Translations under genes and position numbers: made by a program
Assembly (NCBI RefSeq): GCF_024699925.1
Contig: NZ_JAJOMX010000001.1
Coordinates: forward strand, 3,944,001 to 4,008,000
Direction: 5' to 3'
From: Mesorhizobium sp. J428
GTDB lineage: Bacteria > Pseudomonadota > Alphaproteobacteria > Rhizobiales > Rhizobiaceae
DNA length: 64,000 nt
Part shown: in pieces, positions 39,134 through 49,774 of the stretch
How the letters are laid out: each line of letters starts with the position of its first letter
Position numbering within the stretch: position 1 is the stretch's first letter
Notes under the pieces: generated by a model
Told to the model about the DNA's origin: nothing
Database searches by the model: none
Seen by the model: only the letters and a program-made list of their open reading frames with translations

Positions 39134-41248
39134 TCACGACGACGGCGGCACGTGGTCCTTCCCGGTGACCTTCAGCGCGAAGGCGTAGGTGTAGGCGATC
39201 TCCTCCAGGCGGCTGAAACGGCCCGACGCGCCGGCGTGCCCGGCGTCCATGTTGATGCGGAAGAGGGCCGGATTCTTCGACGTCGAGCGCTCGCGTAGCC
39301 GGGCCACCCACTTCGCCGGCTCCCAGTAGGTGACGCGCGGGTCGGTGAGGCCGGCGACCGCCAGGATCGGGGGATAGGGCAGGGCCGCGACGTTGTCGTA
39401 GGGGCTGTAGGAGAGGATGGTGCGGTAGTCCGCCTCCGAGACGATCGGATTGCCCCATTCGGGCCATTCGGGCGGGGTGAGCGGTAGCGTGTCGTCGAGC
39501 ATGGTGGTCAGCACGTCGACGAAGGGCACTTCGGCGACGATCGCACCGAAGGCGTCGGGCGCCATGTTGGCGACTGCGCCCATCAGCATGCCGCCGGCAG
39601 AGCCGCCCTGCGCAACGATGCGGTCGTGCGCGGTGAACTTCTCCGCCACGAGATGACGGGCGGCGGCGATGAAGTCGGTGAAGGTGTTGACCTTCTTCTC
39701 GCGCTTGCCGTCCTCGTACCAGCCATAGCCTTTGTCCTTGCCGCCGCGGATATGGGCGATGGCGTAGACGAAGCCGCGGTCGACCAGCGACAGGCAGTTG
39801 GTGTTGAAGCCGGCCGGGATGGTGATGCCGTAGGAACCGTAGCCGTAGAGCAAGAGCGGCGCGGTGCCGTCGAGCTTCGTGTCGCGGTGATAGAGCAGCG
39901 ACACGGGGACCGTCTCTCCGTCAGGCGCAGGCGCCATGACGCGGCGGGTGACGTAGTGGTCCGGATCGTGGCCGGAGGGCACTTCCTGGGTCTTGAGCAG
40001 GACGCGTTCGCGGGTCGCCATGTCGTAGTCGTAGACCTGGCCGGGCGTGGTCATCGAGGAGTAGGAGAAGCGGATCACGGTCGTGTCGTATTCGGCGGAG
40101 CCGCCGAGGCCGAGCGAATAGGCCTCCTCGTCGAAGGCGATCATGTGCTCCGCACCGGAGGCGCGTTCGCGCACGACGATGCGCGGCAGCCCTTCCTTGC
40201 GCTCCAGCCGCACCAGGAAGTCGCGGAAGCTCATGACGGAGAGGATCAGGCGGCCGGGCTCGTGCGGCACGACCTCGCGCCAGTTGGCGCGCGACGGGTC
40301 GGAGGCCGGCGCGGACATGATCTTGAAGTCCTTGGCGCCGTCGGCATTGGTGAGGATGAAGAACTCGTCGCCGCCTTCCTCGACCTCGTATTGCAGGCCT
40401 GGCTCGCGCGGGGCGACGATCTTCGGCTCGGCGGACGGGTCGTTTGCGGGCAGGATGCGGTATTCGGTGGTCTCGTGGTCATTGATGACGACGAAGATCC
40501 AGTCATTGTTGCGCGCGCCGCCGACATTCATGAACATGCCCGGATCTGTCTCCTCGTAGACCAGCCGGTCGGCCGCCGCGTCGGTGCCGAGGCGGTGGTA
40601 GAAGAGCTTTGACGGGCGGTGGCTGGCGTCGAGCCGGGCGTAGAAGAAGCCGTCGCCCGCCGCGTCCCATACGCCGCCGCCGCCGGTGTCGGCGACCGTG
40701 TCGGCAAGGTCCGCACGGGTGTCGAGGTCACGGACGCGCAGCGTGTAGAACTCGGAGCCCTTGTCGTCGACGCCCCACAGAAGCTTGCGGTGGTCGAAGG
40801 AATGGTCGACGCCGCCGATGCGGAAATAGGCCTTGGTCCCGGCTTCCAGGTCGCCGTCGAGATAGATGTCCTCCGGGCCGCCTTCGCGCGGGGTGCGGAA
40901 GAAGCGCGGCTGCTCGCCGCCCTTCTTGTAGGACGAGCCGTAGGCATAGGGGCCGTCCTTCATCGGCACGGAGGAATCGTCCTCCTTGATGCGGCCCTTC
41001 ATCTCGGCAAACAGCACCTTCCGCAGTTCCGCCGTGTCAGCCATCAGCGCGGTCTGGTAGGCGTTCTCGTCCTCCAGATGCCTGCGGATCGCCGGGTCGA
41101 GCACGGCCGGGTCCTTGAACACCTCCTGCCAGTTGTCGGCGCGCAGCCAGGCGAATTCGTCGACCCGGGTGATGCCGTGGCGGGTGTCTTCGACGGGGCG
41201 GCGCTCGGTGACCGGGGCGGGCAGGTCCGGGAAGGGGCTCTTCGTCAT
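39134..41248 (-). CDS. ptrB: S9 family peptidase, oligopeptidase B
   Basis: A 704-residue serine peptidase of the prolyl-oligopeptidase family. The N-terminal half is the beta-propeller (starting after RRPVEDTRHGITRVDEFAWLR). The C-terminal alpha/beta-hydrolase domain holds the nucleophile motif GGSAGG near residue 540, a late Asp (LTDPRVTYWEPAKWV) and a catalytic His in MDAGHAG. Oligopeptidase B cleaves short peptides after basic residues in the cytoplasm or periplasm. Start ATG 41248 gives family length. Confidence 0.92.
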   Translation of the reverse strand: MTKSPFPDLPAPVTERRPVEDTRHGITRVDEFAWLRADNWQEVFKDPAVLDPAIRRHLEDENAYQTALMADTAELRKVLFAEMKGRIKEDDSSVPMKDGPYAYGSSYKKGGEQPRFFRTPREGGPEDIYLDGDLEAGTKAYFRIGGVDHSFDHRKLLWGVDDKGSEFYTLRVRDLDTRADLADTVADTGGGGVWDAAGDGFFYARLDASHRPSKLFYHRLGTDAAADRLVYEETDPGMFMNVGGARNNDWIFVVINDHETTEYRILPANDPSAEPKIVAPREPGLQYEVEEGGDEFFILTNADGAKDFKIMSAPASDPSRANWREVVPHEPGRLILSVMSFRDFLVRLERKEGLPRIVVRERASGAEHMIAFDEEAYSLGLGGSAEYDTTVIRFSYSSMTTPGQVYDYDMATRERVLLKTQEVPSGHDPDHYVTRRVMAPAPDGETVPVSLLYHRDTKLDGTAPLLLYGYGSYGITIPAGFNTNCLSLVDRGFVYAIAHIRGGKDKGYGWYEDGKREKKVNTFTDFIAAARHLVAEKFTAHDRIVAQGGSAGGMLMGAVANMAPDAFGAIVAEVPFVDVLTTMLDDTLPLTPPEWPEWGNPIVSEADYRTILSYSPYDNVAALPYPPILAVAGLTDPRVTYWEPAKWVARLRERSTSKNPALFRINMDAGHAGASGRFSRLEEIAYTYAFALKVTGKDHVPPSS

Positions 41249-41381
41249 CAGGCGGTCTTTCGCTGTTGAATGCGGAATGAACGGAGGGATCAGGAGGGGT
41301 TCAAGTAACAGAAATTAGTTCTGACGGCATGGGCGCGAAACAACCGACACCGATACAGCCCGAAACATGGAGGACATCATC

Positions 41382-41741
41382 ATGAAGCGCACTCTGCTCG
41401 CCGCATCTCTCTTCTTCGCCGTCGCCGCAGCCGCGGGCGATGGCCACGCCGCCGCTTTCTCAGCCTGGCAGGTGACCGACGTCTCCTGGGGCGATACCCT
41501 CAACGTCCGCAAGTATCCAGCCAGCTATTCGCAGAAGCAGTCGGCCTATCCCAACGGCACCGTGCTGCAGATGACCGGCCGCTGCACCGACGGACTGAAC
41601 CTGTTCGACATCTCCGGCAAGTCTGAATGGGCGCAGAAGCAGGCCGTGCGCTATCGCTGGTGCGAGGTCTGGCACGATCCGAAAAACGACGGTGACTTCA
41701 CCACCGGCTGGGTCTACGGCAAATACATCCGCCCGCACTGA
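41382..41741 (+). CDS. exported SH3-like protein
   Basis: A 119-residue protein with a signal peptide (MKRTLLAASLFFAVAAAAGD, cleavage near GHAAA) and a small bacterial SH3-like body. WQVTDVSWGDTLNVRKYPA is the opening strand pattern, and WVYGKYIRPH the closing one. Two cysteines (GRCTDG, YRWCEVW) could form a disulfide. Bacterial SH3 domains often bind cell-wall peptides; that role is inferred. ATG 41382 is preferred over ATG 41367 because GGAGG stands 8 bases before it. Confidence 0.85.
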   Translation: MKRTLLAASLFFAVAAAAGDGHAAAFSAWQVTDVSWGDTLNVRKYPASYSQKQSAYPNGTVLQMTGRCTDGLNLFDISGKSEWAQKQAVRYRWCEVWHDPKNDGDFTTGWVYGKYIRPH

Positions 41742-41774
41742 CGGTCGGAACGCGCTCTCGCGGCTGAAACACGA

Positions 41775-41808
41775 AAAGGCCCGGAAGGCCAGCGCCTTCC
41801 GGGCCTTT
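41775..41808. terminator. strong rho-independent terminator
   Basis: A 15-base stem AAAGGCCCGGAAGGC (41775-41789) / GCCTTCCGGGCCTTT (41794-41808) with a 4-base loop, 34 bases after the SH3 gene. The stem itself ends in a short T run. Confidence 0.85.
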
Positions 41809-42166
41809 GCGCGTGCATCGATCAAGAATCCGGTGCAGTTTCCCCAGCTGCGCGCCATAATTCTGAATGAAACCACAAGTTTGCATTTTGTTAACAAATG
41901 TTTCCAGCTGACTTGCACGACTTGTTCATTCTGGCGGTCTCGACGCGCGGAAGTTGTGAAAGCGATTTTGCAGATCAATTTGATCTGGACTGACTTGGAA
42001 GACTCTGGTGAGAAATTCGATTTCGTAATTGACTTATACTGTTGCTCACTCCATTTGTTGCGCGGGGATTGCGAATCGAAGGGCACTCTGTTCCGCGTCC
42101 CCGCAATCCCGGCGGATACAGACAAAGCCCAAAATCATCCTGACGTACTAGCTAAGGGGCACTGCA
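41809..42166 (+). other. AT-rich leader/regulatory region of mucR
   Basis: A gene-free stretch of 358 bases, clearly richer in A and T than its surroundings, with TTTTGTTAACAAA near 41887 and TTGACTTATACTG near 42031. MucR proteins bind AT-rich DNA and usually repress their own gene, so this is a plausible autoregulatory target. No exact promoter is assigned. Confidence 0.5.
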
Positions 42167-42586
42167 ATGGACATCAACGAAAGCAGCCTAAGGAGCGGCG
42201 ACACGCTGATCGAACTCACGGCGGACGTTGTCGCCGCCTATGTGAGCAACAATCCTGTTCCCGTTTCCGAGCTTGCGAATCTGATTGCGGACGTTCACGC
42301 CGCGCTCGGGCGCGTCGGCGGGACCGTGGAGGCGCCGCCGGCCGAGAAGCAGAAGCCGGCCGTCAACCCGAAGAAGTCGATCCACGACGAGTATCTGGTC
42401 TGCCTGGAAGACGGCAAGAAGTTCAAGTCGCTGAAGCGTCACCTGATGACCCATTACGGGCTGACCCCCGACGCCTACCGCGAGAAGTGGGGCCTTGATC
42501 CGAGCTACCCGATGGTCGCGCCGAACTACGCCGCCGCGCGCTCGCAGCTGGCGAAGAAGATGGGGCTCGGCCGCAAGCGCAAATAA
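42167..42586 (+). CDS. mucR: MucR family transcriptional regulator
   Basis: A 139-residue Ros/MucR regulator. The N-terminal oligomerisation part (residues about 10-50, [19 protein letters not shown]) is followed by the zinc-finger-like domain [23 protein letters not shown], given in parts as [16 protein letters not shown] and [17 protein letters not shown]. The position of the second zinc cysteine is occupied by Asp, as in several rhizobial MucR proteins that fold without zinc. MucR binds AT-rich promoters and controls exopolysaccharide, motility and cell-cycle genes. It ends in a basic tail GLGRKRK and is followed by a terminator. Confidence 0.93.
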   Translation: MDINESSLRSGDTLIELTADVVAAYVSNNPVPVSELANLIADVHAALGRVGGTVEAPPAEKQKPAVNPKKSIHDEYLVCLEDGKKFKSLKRHLMTHYGLTPDAYREKWGLDPSYPMVAPNYAAARSQLAKKMGLGRKRK

Positions 42587-42623
42587 GCATCGCGAATTCG
42601 GGCATCGGGCTGCCCGAGGACGT

Positions 42624-42980
42624 TCAACCCGCTCGCAGCCAGTGCTGCGGGCGGGTTTGTTTTTGCCGGGTGGTCTCCTGCGGTGATCCCGCCTCCTCCG
42701 ACCGCGGGTCTTGCGCCGCCAGCCGGTCGAGCGCCTGCTTGAGCGCGATGTGGCGGTTGAGATCGTAACTCCAGTGCCTGCGCATACCTTTGAGCCGCTC
42801 GCGCTCCATGAGCCGAGCAATGCGCGCCGCGATCCGGCGACGCTCGATGCCTGTCGCTGCAAGTGCTGCCGCAAGATCGATACCTGAGATCAGGAAGAAG
42901 GCGGCTGTCTGCCGGGCCTGCCGCTCGAACTCGTCCTTCTGCTGCCGAAACCGGCTGGCTTCCAACGCAAATTCACTCAT
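42624..42980 (-). CDS. 118-residue helical protein of unknown function
   Basis: Starts at ATG 42980 with CGGAG 8 bases upstream. The sequence is mostly helical and charged (FALEASRFRQQKDEFERQ, RRRIAARIARLMERERLKG) with a short hydrophobic stretch around AAFFLISGIDLAAALAA (residues about 25-42). I recognise no family. Its stop codon abuts the mucR terminator, so its last codons are part of the hairpin. It diverges from the DnaA-domain gene. Confidence 0.7.
   Translation of the reverse strand: MSEFALEASRFRQQKDEFERQARQTAAFFLISGIDLAAALAATGIERRRIAARIARLMERERLKGMRRHWSYDLNRHIALKQALDRLAAQDPRSEEAGSPQETTRQKQTRPQHWLRAG
42626..42664 (+). terminator. terminator of mucR
   Basis: AACCCGC-T-CGCAGC pairs with GCTGCG-GGCGGGTT around a CAGT loop and is followed by TGTTTTT. 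It lies 40 bases after the mucR stop. Confidence 0.85.
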
Positions 42981-43156
42981 CTGGTCGCTCCGTGACTGTC
43001 GGCCGGAGCTTCGTTCGAGCGGCGGAGGGCGCGGATAGATTCGTTGCGCCCAGCGAATGCTTGCGCCTGATTTCTCAATGGAATCAAAGCAACGAAGAAT
43101 CCAATGAGGGAAAACTTTCCTATTTCTGTTCACACCTCCGCGCGCCGCCGATATAA

Positions 43157-43194
43157 GAAGAAATTCCTATAACGGGAAGAAATTCCTATAACGG
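43157..43194. repeat. exact 19-bp tandem duplication before the DnaA-domain gene
   Basis: GAAGAAATTCCTATAACGG occurs at 43157-43175 and again at 43176-43194, directly before the ribosome site GGAGGG. Each copy includes CCTATAAC, which could serve as a -10 element, so the duplication may double a promoter or regulator site. Confidence 0.85.
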
Positions 43195-43208
43195 ATGGAG
43201 GGAACGGA

Positions 43209-43622
43209 GTGGCGACGATACAGGCCTTGCGCAGAGATCCGAACGAGGCGCCCGAACCGCCGCCCCTGCGATTCCCTCAGGTCCGCTCCGTCCATCGCAT
43301 CGAGCGGAACATCGAGCTCTGCGAATGCATGATCGACATCGCGGCAGCACTCTTCAACGTGAGCGGCCGCGACCTGCGGCATCCCGGCCGCTCCTCGCAT
43401 TCCGTGGCGCGGGTCCGCCAGATCGCCATGTATGTCGCCCATGTAGCTCTCGGCCTGTCGATGAACGAGGTCGGCAGGGGCTTCGGCCGCGACCGCACGA
43501 CGGTGCTGCATGCCTGCCACCTGGTGGAGGACATGCGCGAAGACGGCGAGTTCGACCGGATCGTCGCCATGACCGAGCGCGTGGCGTGCGCAGCACTTCG
43601 CAACCGTGACGGAGCCTATTGA
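43209..43622 (+). CDS. stand-alone DnaA domain-IV-like DNA-binding protein
   Basis: A 137-residue protein whose central part matches the DnaA C-terminal domain (Bac_DnaA_C). It has the helix VARVRQIAMYVAHVALGLSMNEVGRGFG and the signature RDRTTVLHACHLVEDM, the segment that reads DnaA boxes. There is no AAA+ ATPase domain. It could compete with or modulate DnaA at origins or DnaA-regulated promoters (inference). Start GTG 43209 has GGAGGG 6-8 bases upstream. The next gene starts one base after its stop, so they form an operon. Confidence 0.87.
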   Translation: MATIQALRRDPNEAPEPPPLRFPQVRSVHRIERNIELCECMIDIAAALFNVSGRDLRHPGRSSHSVARVRQIAMYVAHVALGLSMNEVGRGFGRDRTTVLHACHLVEDMREDGEFDRIVAMTERVACAALRNRDGAY

Positions 43623-43623
43623 G

Positions 43624-44416
43624 ATGGCGAACGACAAGACTGCAAAATGGCTGACGCTCCGCGCCATCGCCGACGGAAAATGCCGCGTCGAAGCGGGCGA
43701 CGGGCCGCGGGACATCGTGCTCACCGATGCCGAAGGCGGGCTGCACCGTGCCCGACCCCGCGGTCCTGCGCACGCTGGCTCGCGAGGCGCTCGTCCGGCG
43801 TCGCGGAGAGGTGTTGATGCTCACGGTCCCGGGCAGGGCGCTGTTGCGCAGGGAGGGCGGGTCCAATCCATTCGAGGCGCGGCGCCGGGATCTGGAGCTC
43901 GACGACGTCGAGACGCCGGACGGCCGTGCGATCACCCTGGTAAACCTGGCTGAATCGCCGCTCAGGCAACTGATGCAGCTTAAGACCCGGAACGGGGACG
44001 CCTTCCTGACCAGACGGGAGTTCGAGGCCGGCGAGCGGCTGCGCGCCGACTATACGCGCGCACAGATGCTGCCGCGGCTCGGCGCCAATTGGGAGCAGCC
44101 GATCGCGACAGGCCGCCGCGCCGGCTCATCTGCCGACCTGTCCGACGGGGCGATCGCGGCAAGGGGGCGGGTGGAGCGTGCAGTCGAGGAGGTCGGCCCG
44201 GAGCTGTCCGGCGTGCTGATCGACGTCTGCTGCTTCCTGAAGGGGCTGGAGACGGTTGAGGCCGAGCGCAGCTGGCCGGTCCGCTCCGCCAAGCTGATGC
44301 TCAAGGCCGCGCTTGGCGCGCTGTCGCGGCACTACCAGCCGGCGGCGACAGGGAACAAGCGCCGGCAGATCCTGTCATGGGGCAGCGAGGGCTATCGGCC
44401 GTCGATCGGCGGCTGA
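43624..44416 (+). CDS. DUF6456 domain-containing protein (apparent frameshift)
   Basis: The start ATG 43624 gives MANDKTAKWLTLRAIADGKC... up to DAEGG. The rest, CTVPDPAVLRTLAREALVRRRGE through LSRHYQPA, is read one base later, from GGG 43738-43740. Dropping one G gives a protein of about 263 residues with the DUF6456 pattern: an N-terminal winged-helix-like part, then ESPLRQLMQLKTRNGDAFLTRREFEAGERLRADYTRAQ in separate stretches and a CCFLKGLETVE helix. Function unknown. Its coupling with the DnaA-domain gene suggests a shared regulatory task. Confidence 0.8.
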
Positions 44417-44851
44417 TCAGGCGGCGGCCGCCGCGGCGTCGCGGCGGATGCGCGCCACCATCGAGCGCAGGCCGTTGGCGCGCTGCGGCGTCAGGTGCTC
44501 GTCGAGCCCGAGGCGCTTCAGCACCGCCTCGGCGTCGATGCGCGCGATCTCGCTCGCCCGGCGGCCTGAGAACAGCGCCAGCATGATCGCGACGAGGCCG
44601 CGCACGATATGCGCGTCCGAATCGCCGATGAAGCGCATAACCGGATCAGGCCCGTCGCCGCGCGTGGTCTCGAGCCAGACCTGGCTGACGCAGCCCTGGA
44701 CCTTGTTCTGCGGCGTGCGGGCCGATTCGGGGAAGGCGGGCAGGTCGCGGCCGAGATCGATCACGTAGCGATAACGATCCTCCCACTCTTCGAGGAATTC
44801 GAAATCGTCGAAGATCTGCTGGATGCCCGGGTTGAGTGCCGTATCGCTCAT
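44417..44851 (-). CDS. sufE: SufE family cysteine desulfurase activator
   Basis: A 144-residue SufE protein. It has IFDDFEFLEEWEDRYRYVIDLGR at the start, the sulfur-accepting cysteine in KVQGCVSQVW near residue 52, and the family block MRFIGDSDAHIVRGLVAIMLALFSG. It takes persulfide sulfur from SufS for Fe-S cluster assembly. The other suf genes are not in the window. Its stop abuts the stop of the DUF6456 gene (convergent). ATG 44851 is chosen over an upstream in-frame codon at 44860. Confidence 0.93.
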   Translation of the reverse strand: MSDTALNPGIQQIFDDFEFLEEWEDRYRYVIDLGRDLPAFPESARTPQNKVQGCVSQVWLETTRGDGPDPVMRFIGDSDAHIVRGLVAIMLALFSGRRASEIARIDAEAVLKRLGLDEHLTPQRANGLRSMVARIRRDAAAAAA

Positions 44852-44905
44852 GCCCTGCATATAGGTCGAAAGGGGCGGCCGTCACAATGGCCGCGCCGGC
44901 AAAGC

Positions 44906-45256
44906 CTATTCGGGCTTGGCTTCCTCGGAAGCCGCGGCCGGATCGGTCTGTGCCGCCGGCACTGTTCCGGTGGTCGTCGCGTCCGGCTCGCCGAACTTGT
45001 CGTCCAGCAGTTCGAAGGCGATACGCGAGGCCTCGCGGGCCCGCACACCGATGGTGTGGAGCGCGGCCTTGCCGGTGACGCAGACATCCGGCTTGCGCTC
45101 GCAGATGCCGCTGATGTCGCCGACCGCCTCGCGCGCCGCCGACAGCGCCTGGATCGGCCCGACCGATTCGGCCGTCTCATTTCCGCCGGAGCCGCCGAAC
45201 GGAATGATCAGCAGAACGAGCGAAAGCCAGAAAGCGCAGCGGATCAGAAAGCCCAT
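44906..45256 (-). CDS. DUF5330 domain-containing protein
   Basis: A 116-residue protein with one N-terminal hydrophobic segment (MGFLIRCAFWLSLVLLIIPF), probably a membrane anchor. A central block DISGICERKPDVCVTGKAAL has two cysteines. The Ala/Pro/Glu-rich tail has no structure I can assign. The pattern matches the DUF5330 proteins found next to sufE in rhizobia; function unknown. ATG 45256 begins at the hydrophobic segment. Confidence 0.8.
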   Translation of the reverse strand: MGFLIRCAFWLSLVLLIIPFGGSGGNETAESVGPIQALSAAREAVGDISGICERKPDVCVTGKAALHTIGVRAREASRIAFELLDDKFGEPDATTTGTVPAAQTDPAAASEEAKPE

Positions 45257-45442
45257 CGTCGCAGTCCCCGTGCCGGTTCGTTTTCGGGCGTTTTTGCAGA
45301 TGCAATGCGCCCTTGACGCAACGACTGTCGCACCGACGCGCAAATGGCGGCTTGCAGCGAAAGCGACGATTTGGCGCGAATTCGCATCAAATTCGAAACA
45401 TCCGGATTTGATTCAAAAACGATGAAAACTTGAATCGATGGC

Positions 45443-45466
45443 TTAACTTCGGATTAACCATATAAG
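45443..45466 (+). promoter_or_regulatory. CtrA box and -10 element upstream of the histidine kinase gene
   Basis: TTAACTTCGGATTAAC (45443-45458) matches TTAA-N7-TTAAC exactly, and TATAAG (45461-45466) directly follows in the place of a -10 hexamer. The site lies in the 465-base gap 45257-45721, whose left half upstream of DUF5330 is AT-rich. The rest of the gap shows no gene; the leader to the kinase would be about 250 bases. Confidence 0.65.
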
Positions 45467-45721
45467 CTGTTGAAGAAATTAGATATTCTTCTCTGGTGCG
45501 CCGTAGCGGAGACGAGATCGCGCCGTTTCCGGACGGTCGGACGGGCATAACGCCGCGTTTACCATGACGGCACTTCGCGTCTTTCCGCCATCCTCAAGGC
45601 CGGTGTTTCGGCCCTCGCGGAGACGGAAACGGGTCCGCCTTATTCATTCTTTAAACGGTGGGTGCGAGGGTCGGTCCAAGGAAGCAGATCCGCTCTGCGG
45701 AAGTGTCTCGGGTAGACCGGT

Positions 45722-47450
<1,729 letters not shown>

Positions 47451-47476
<26 letters not shown>

Positions 47477-48230
47477 AGAAGACAGCCCCGTCGGCGCCTT
47501 CCTGCGCGACGGCATCTATGCGGCCGGGGCTGCGATCTCGCGCAATCCCGTCCTGGTCGGCGGCACCACCGCTTTCCTGGTGACGCTGTTCTACGTCTCG
47601 GCCAACGCGCTGTGGTACCAGCCGCAACCGCATGCGAGCGCCTTCTTCATCACCCGCGAGATGCCGAACTACGTTGCGCCGCTGCCGGAGACCGACCCGT
47701 TCCAGGACGAGGAGGAAGAACACTCCGCCGCACCGCCTCCCGCGGCCGCGCCGCGCCTGCCGGCGGACCCGACCGTGCAGCAGGTGCAGGACATTCTCGG
47801 CGACCTGAACCTCTATACCGGCTCCGTGGACGGCATCGCCGGCCCGCAGACCAAGAAGGCGATCGCGGACTATCAGAAGCTGGTCGGGCTCGATCCATCG
47901 GGTGAGATCGACCAGAGCCTGCTCGACGAATTGATGGCGCGGCGCGCGCCGCAGAAGACGGACGACGCATTGCCGCCGCCGCCAGCGCCGAGGCCCGCCC
48001 GCGTCGAACCCGTGGCCGCGGTCATTGCGCAGCCGCCGCGCGAAGACGTGCTCAAGATACAGGCCGGGCTCAAGGCTTTCGGCAACGACGGAATCGAGCT
48101 CGATGGCAAGCTCGGGTTGAAGACCAAGACGGCTATCCGCGAGTTCCAGTCGCTGTTCGGACTGCCGGTGACCGGCGAGCCGGACGAGAAGCTGCTGGTC
48201 AAGATGCGCCAGATCGGCTTGACCAACTGA
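47451..48230 (+). CDS. membrane-anchored peptidoglycan-binding protein
   Basis: A 259-residue protein with one membrane segment (residues about 30-50, NPVLVGGTTAFLVTLFYVSA) and a Pro/Glu-rich linker. It has two PG_binding_1 domains: VQQVQDILGDLNLYTGSVDGIAG...KAIADYQKLVGL (about 108-150), and VLKIQAGLKAFGNDGIELDGKLG...AIREFQSLFGL (about 203-245). It should tether the inner membrane to the wall. GTG 47451 is used as start; the codons overlap the kinase gene, implying coupled expression. Confidence 0.85.
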
Positions 48231-48252
48231 GCTTTCCCGCGCAGGGAAGGCC

Positions 48253-48597
48253 ATGCGCGTCACCAGCGATCTCTGGGTCTCGGCCCTGTTGCGTCGGGCC
48301 TTCGGCGAAGGCGGCTTCGGCGCCGTGCTGCGCCGCGGCGGCGACAGCGCCGGCGCGATCTTCATCGTCACGCGCGACAGGATGGGCGAGGCGACCCTCT
48401 ACGGCCCGGCGCCGCAGACCGGCTATGACGATGCGCGGCCCGACGACCGGCTGTTCGTGGAACTGATGCGGACCACCGACGGTGCGCGGATCGACGAGCG
48501 GCTGGCGAAGGAGAGCCGCTTCGATCCGGACCTGTGGCTGGTCGAGATCGAGCCGGGACGGCCGGACGCCGACCTCTTTCCCCTCATGAAGCCGTGA
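48253..48597 (+). CDS. DUF1491 family protein
   Basis: A 114-residue protein starting MRVTSDLWVSALLRRAF, followed by GAIFIVTRDRMGEATLYGPAPQ and ending RFDPDLWLVEIEPG. These stretches define DUF1491, a small family of Alphaproteobacteria with no known function and no catalytic motif. It is the third gene of the kinase operon (22 bases after the peptidoglycan-binding gene). Its stop directly abuts the stop of the opposing DUF2336 gene. Confidence 0.88.
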   Translation: MRVTSDLWVSALLRRAFGEGGFGAVLRRGGDSAGAIFIVTRDRMGEATLYGPAPQTGYDDARPDDRLFVELMRTTDGARIDERLAKESRFDPDLWLVEIEPGRPDADLFPLMKP

Positions 48598-49665
48598 TCA
48601 AGAGGCCCTGAGAAGCCGCGCTTCACCGGCGACGGCTTCGGCGTCGGCCTGCCGCCGCACCAGCGCGGCGACGCTCTCGGCCTTGAGCCGGCGGATCTCG
48701 TCGCGGCCGGCCTCGACATGGATGAGATTGTAGTGCTCGACGAACAGGCGGATCGCTTCCGCATGCGGGTGGGCATTCGGGTCTATGGCGCTGACCACGA
48801 GGAAGGCCTGCTCGACGCTCAGACCGAGACCGCGCAGCACCAGGACCAGCGACCGCCGCAGGGCGCGCTGCGACAGCGGCCGGGCCTGCGTGTACGCGAT
48901 GTCGGCGGTGTCGGCGAGCGCGGTCTGGAACAGGGCGGGCACGCCGGTGAGCGCCGTATCGCGCAGCTTGCCGTAGCCGGTCGGAGCCGGCTGGGCCTCG
49001 GGATCGGAAAGCGTCGGCTTTGCCTCGCCGCCGACAGCCATCATCGCGCGCAGCCTGGCGCGTGCGCCCTCGGCCGCGCCGGAGGGGCGCGGGATCGCCG
49101 TCTCGGCGCTGGGCGACAGGACGATCTCTTCCTCCAGCGATGGCGGCTGATTCGGCTCTGCGTCCACCGCTGCCTGCGCGGCAGAGGCCGCTTCCAGCGC
49201 ACGGATGAGCCGGGCGATCGCCGGGTTGAGGGAAGCGCGGTTGGCGATGGCGCGCGCATGGCCGATGCCGTGGCGGGCAATCAGGCCGATCAGATCGACA
49301 TCCTTCAGCGCGCGCGACCGCATCAAGATCGGGGCGGAGATTTCGAGCGGCTCGGCTGCGAGACGCCGGACCAGACCGGCGGGTGCGGGCCGGCATTCCG
49401 ACAATGCGGCGGCGACGTAGCGGCGGGCTTCCGCCGAAACCTGATCGTAGAGGGGCAGGGTGAGATCGTCGAGCTGGACTGCGTTCTGCCGTGTCGGCCG
49501 GGTGAGGGCGCAGAAGGCGGAGACGGAGGCGCGGAAAAGCCTTTCGGCCTTGCCCTCCTCGCCGCGTATGGCGATCTCTCTGAAGTCTGAACTGGACACG
49601 GACGCTGCTGATACTCGACGCGGAACTGGCGTGAACGACCGCAAACGGCGGATTTCACGGGGCAT
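48598..49665 (-). CDS. DUF2336 domain-containing protein
   Basis: Up to 355 residues of mostly helical, repeat-like sequence (LIGLIARHGIGHARAIANRASLNPAIARLI, and ALRRSLVLVLRGLGLSVEQAFLVVSAI in separate stretches) typical of DUF2336. The family is common in Caulobacter and rhizobia and has no settled function. The N-terminal 22 residues are Arg-rich without family likeness, so GTG 49599 (VSSSDFREIAIRGEEGKAERL) may be the true start, giving 333 residues. A variable acidic/proline stretch splits the two halves near residue 170-220. Confidence 0.8.
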   Translation of the reverse strand: MPREIRRLRSFTPVPRRVSAASVSSSDFREIAIRGEEGKAERLFRASVSAFCALTRPTRQNAVQLDDLTLPLYDQVSAEARRYVAAALSECRPAPAGLVRRLAAEPLEISAPILMRSRALKDVDLIGLIARHGIGHARAIANRASLNPAIARLIRALEAASAAQAAVDAEPNQPPSLEEEIVLSPSAETAIPRPSGAAEGARARLRAMMAVGGEAKPTLSDPEAQPAPTGYGKLRDTALTGVPALFQTALADTADIAYTQARPLSQRALRRSLVLVLRGLGLSVEQAFLVVSAIDPNAHPHAEAIRLFVEHYNLIHVEAGRDEIRRLKAESVAALVRRQADAEAVAGEARLLRAS

Positions 49666-49774
49666 TCTTCAGTTTAGAGATGATCCGTTAGCAGTCCGTT
49701 AACCGTATGGGCGTCTCATCGATGAGAGGTTGAGTTGCAGTCGCAAGGAGTGTGCATCCAGAAAGGCGGATCGA

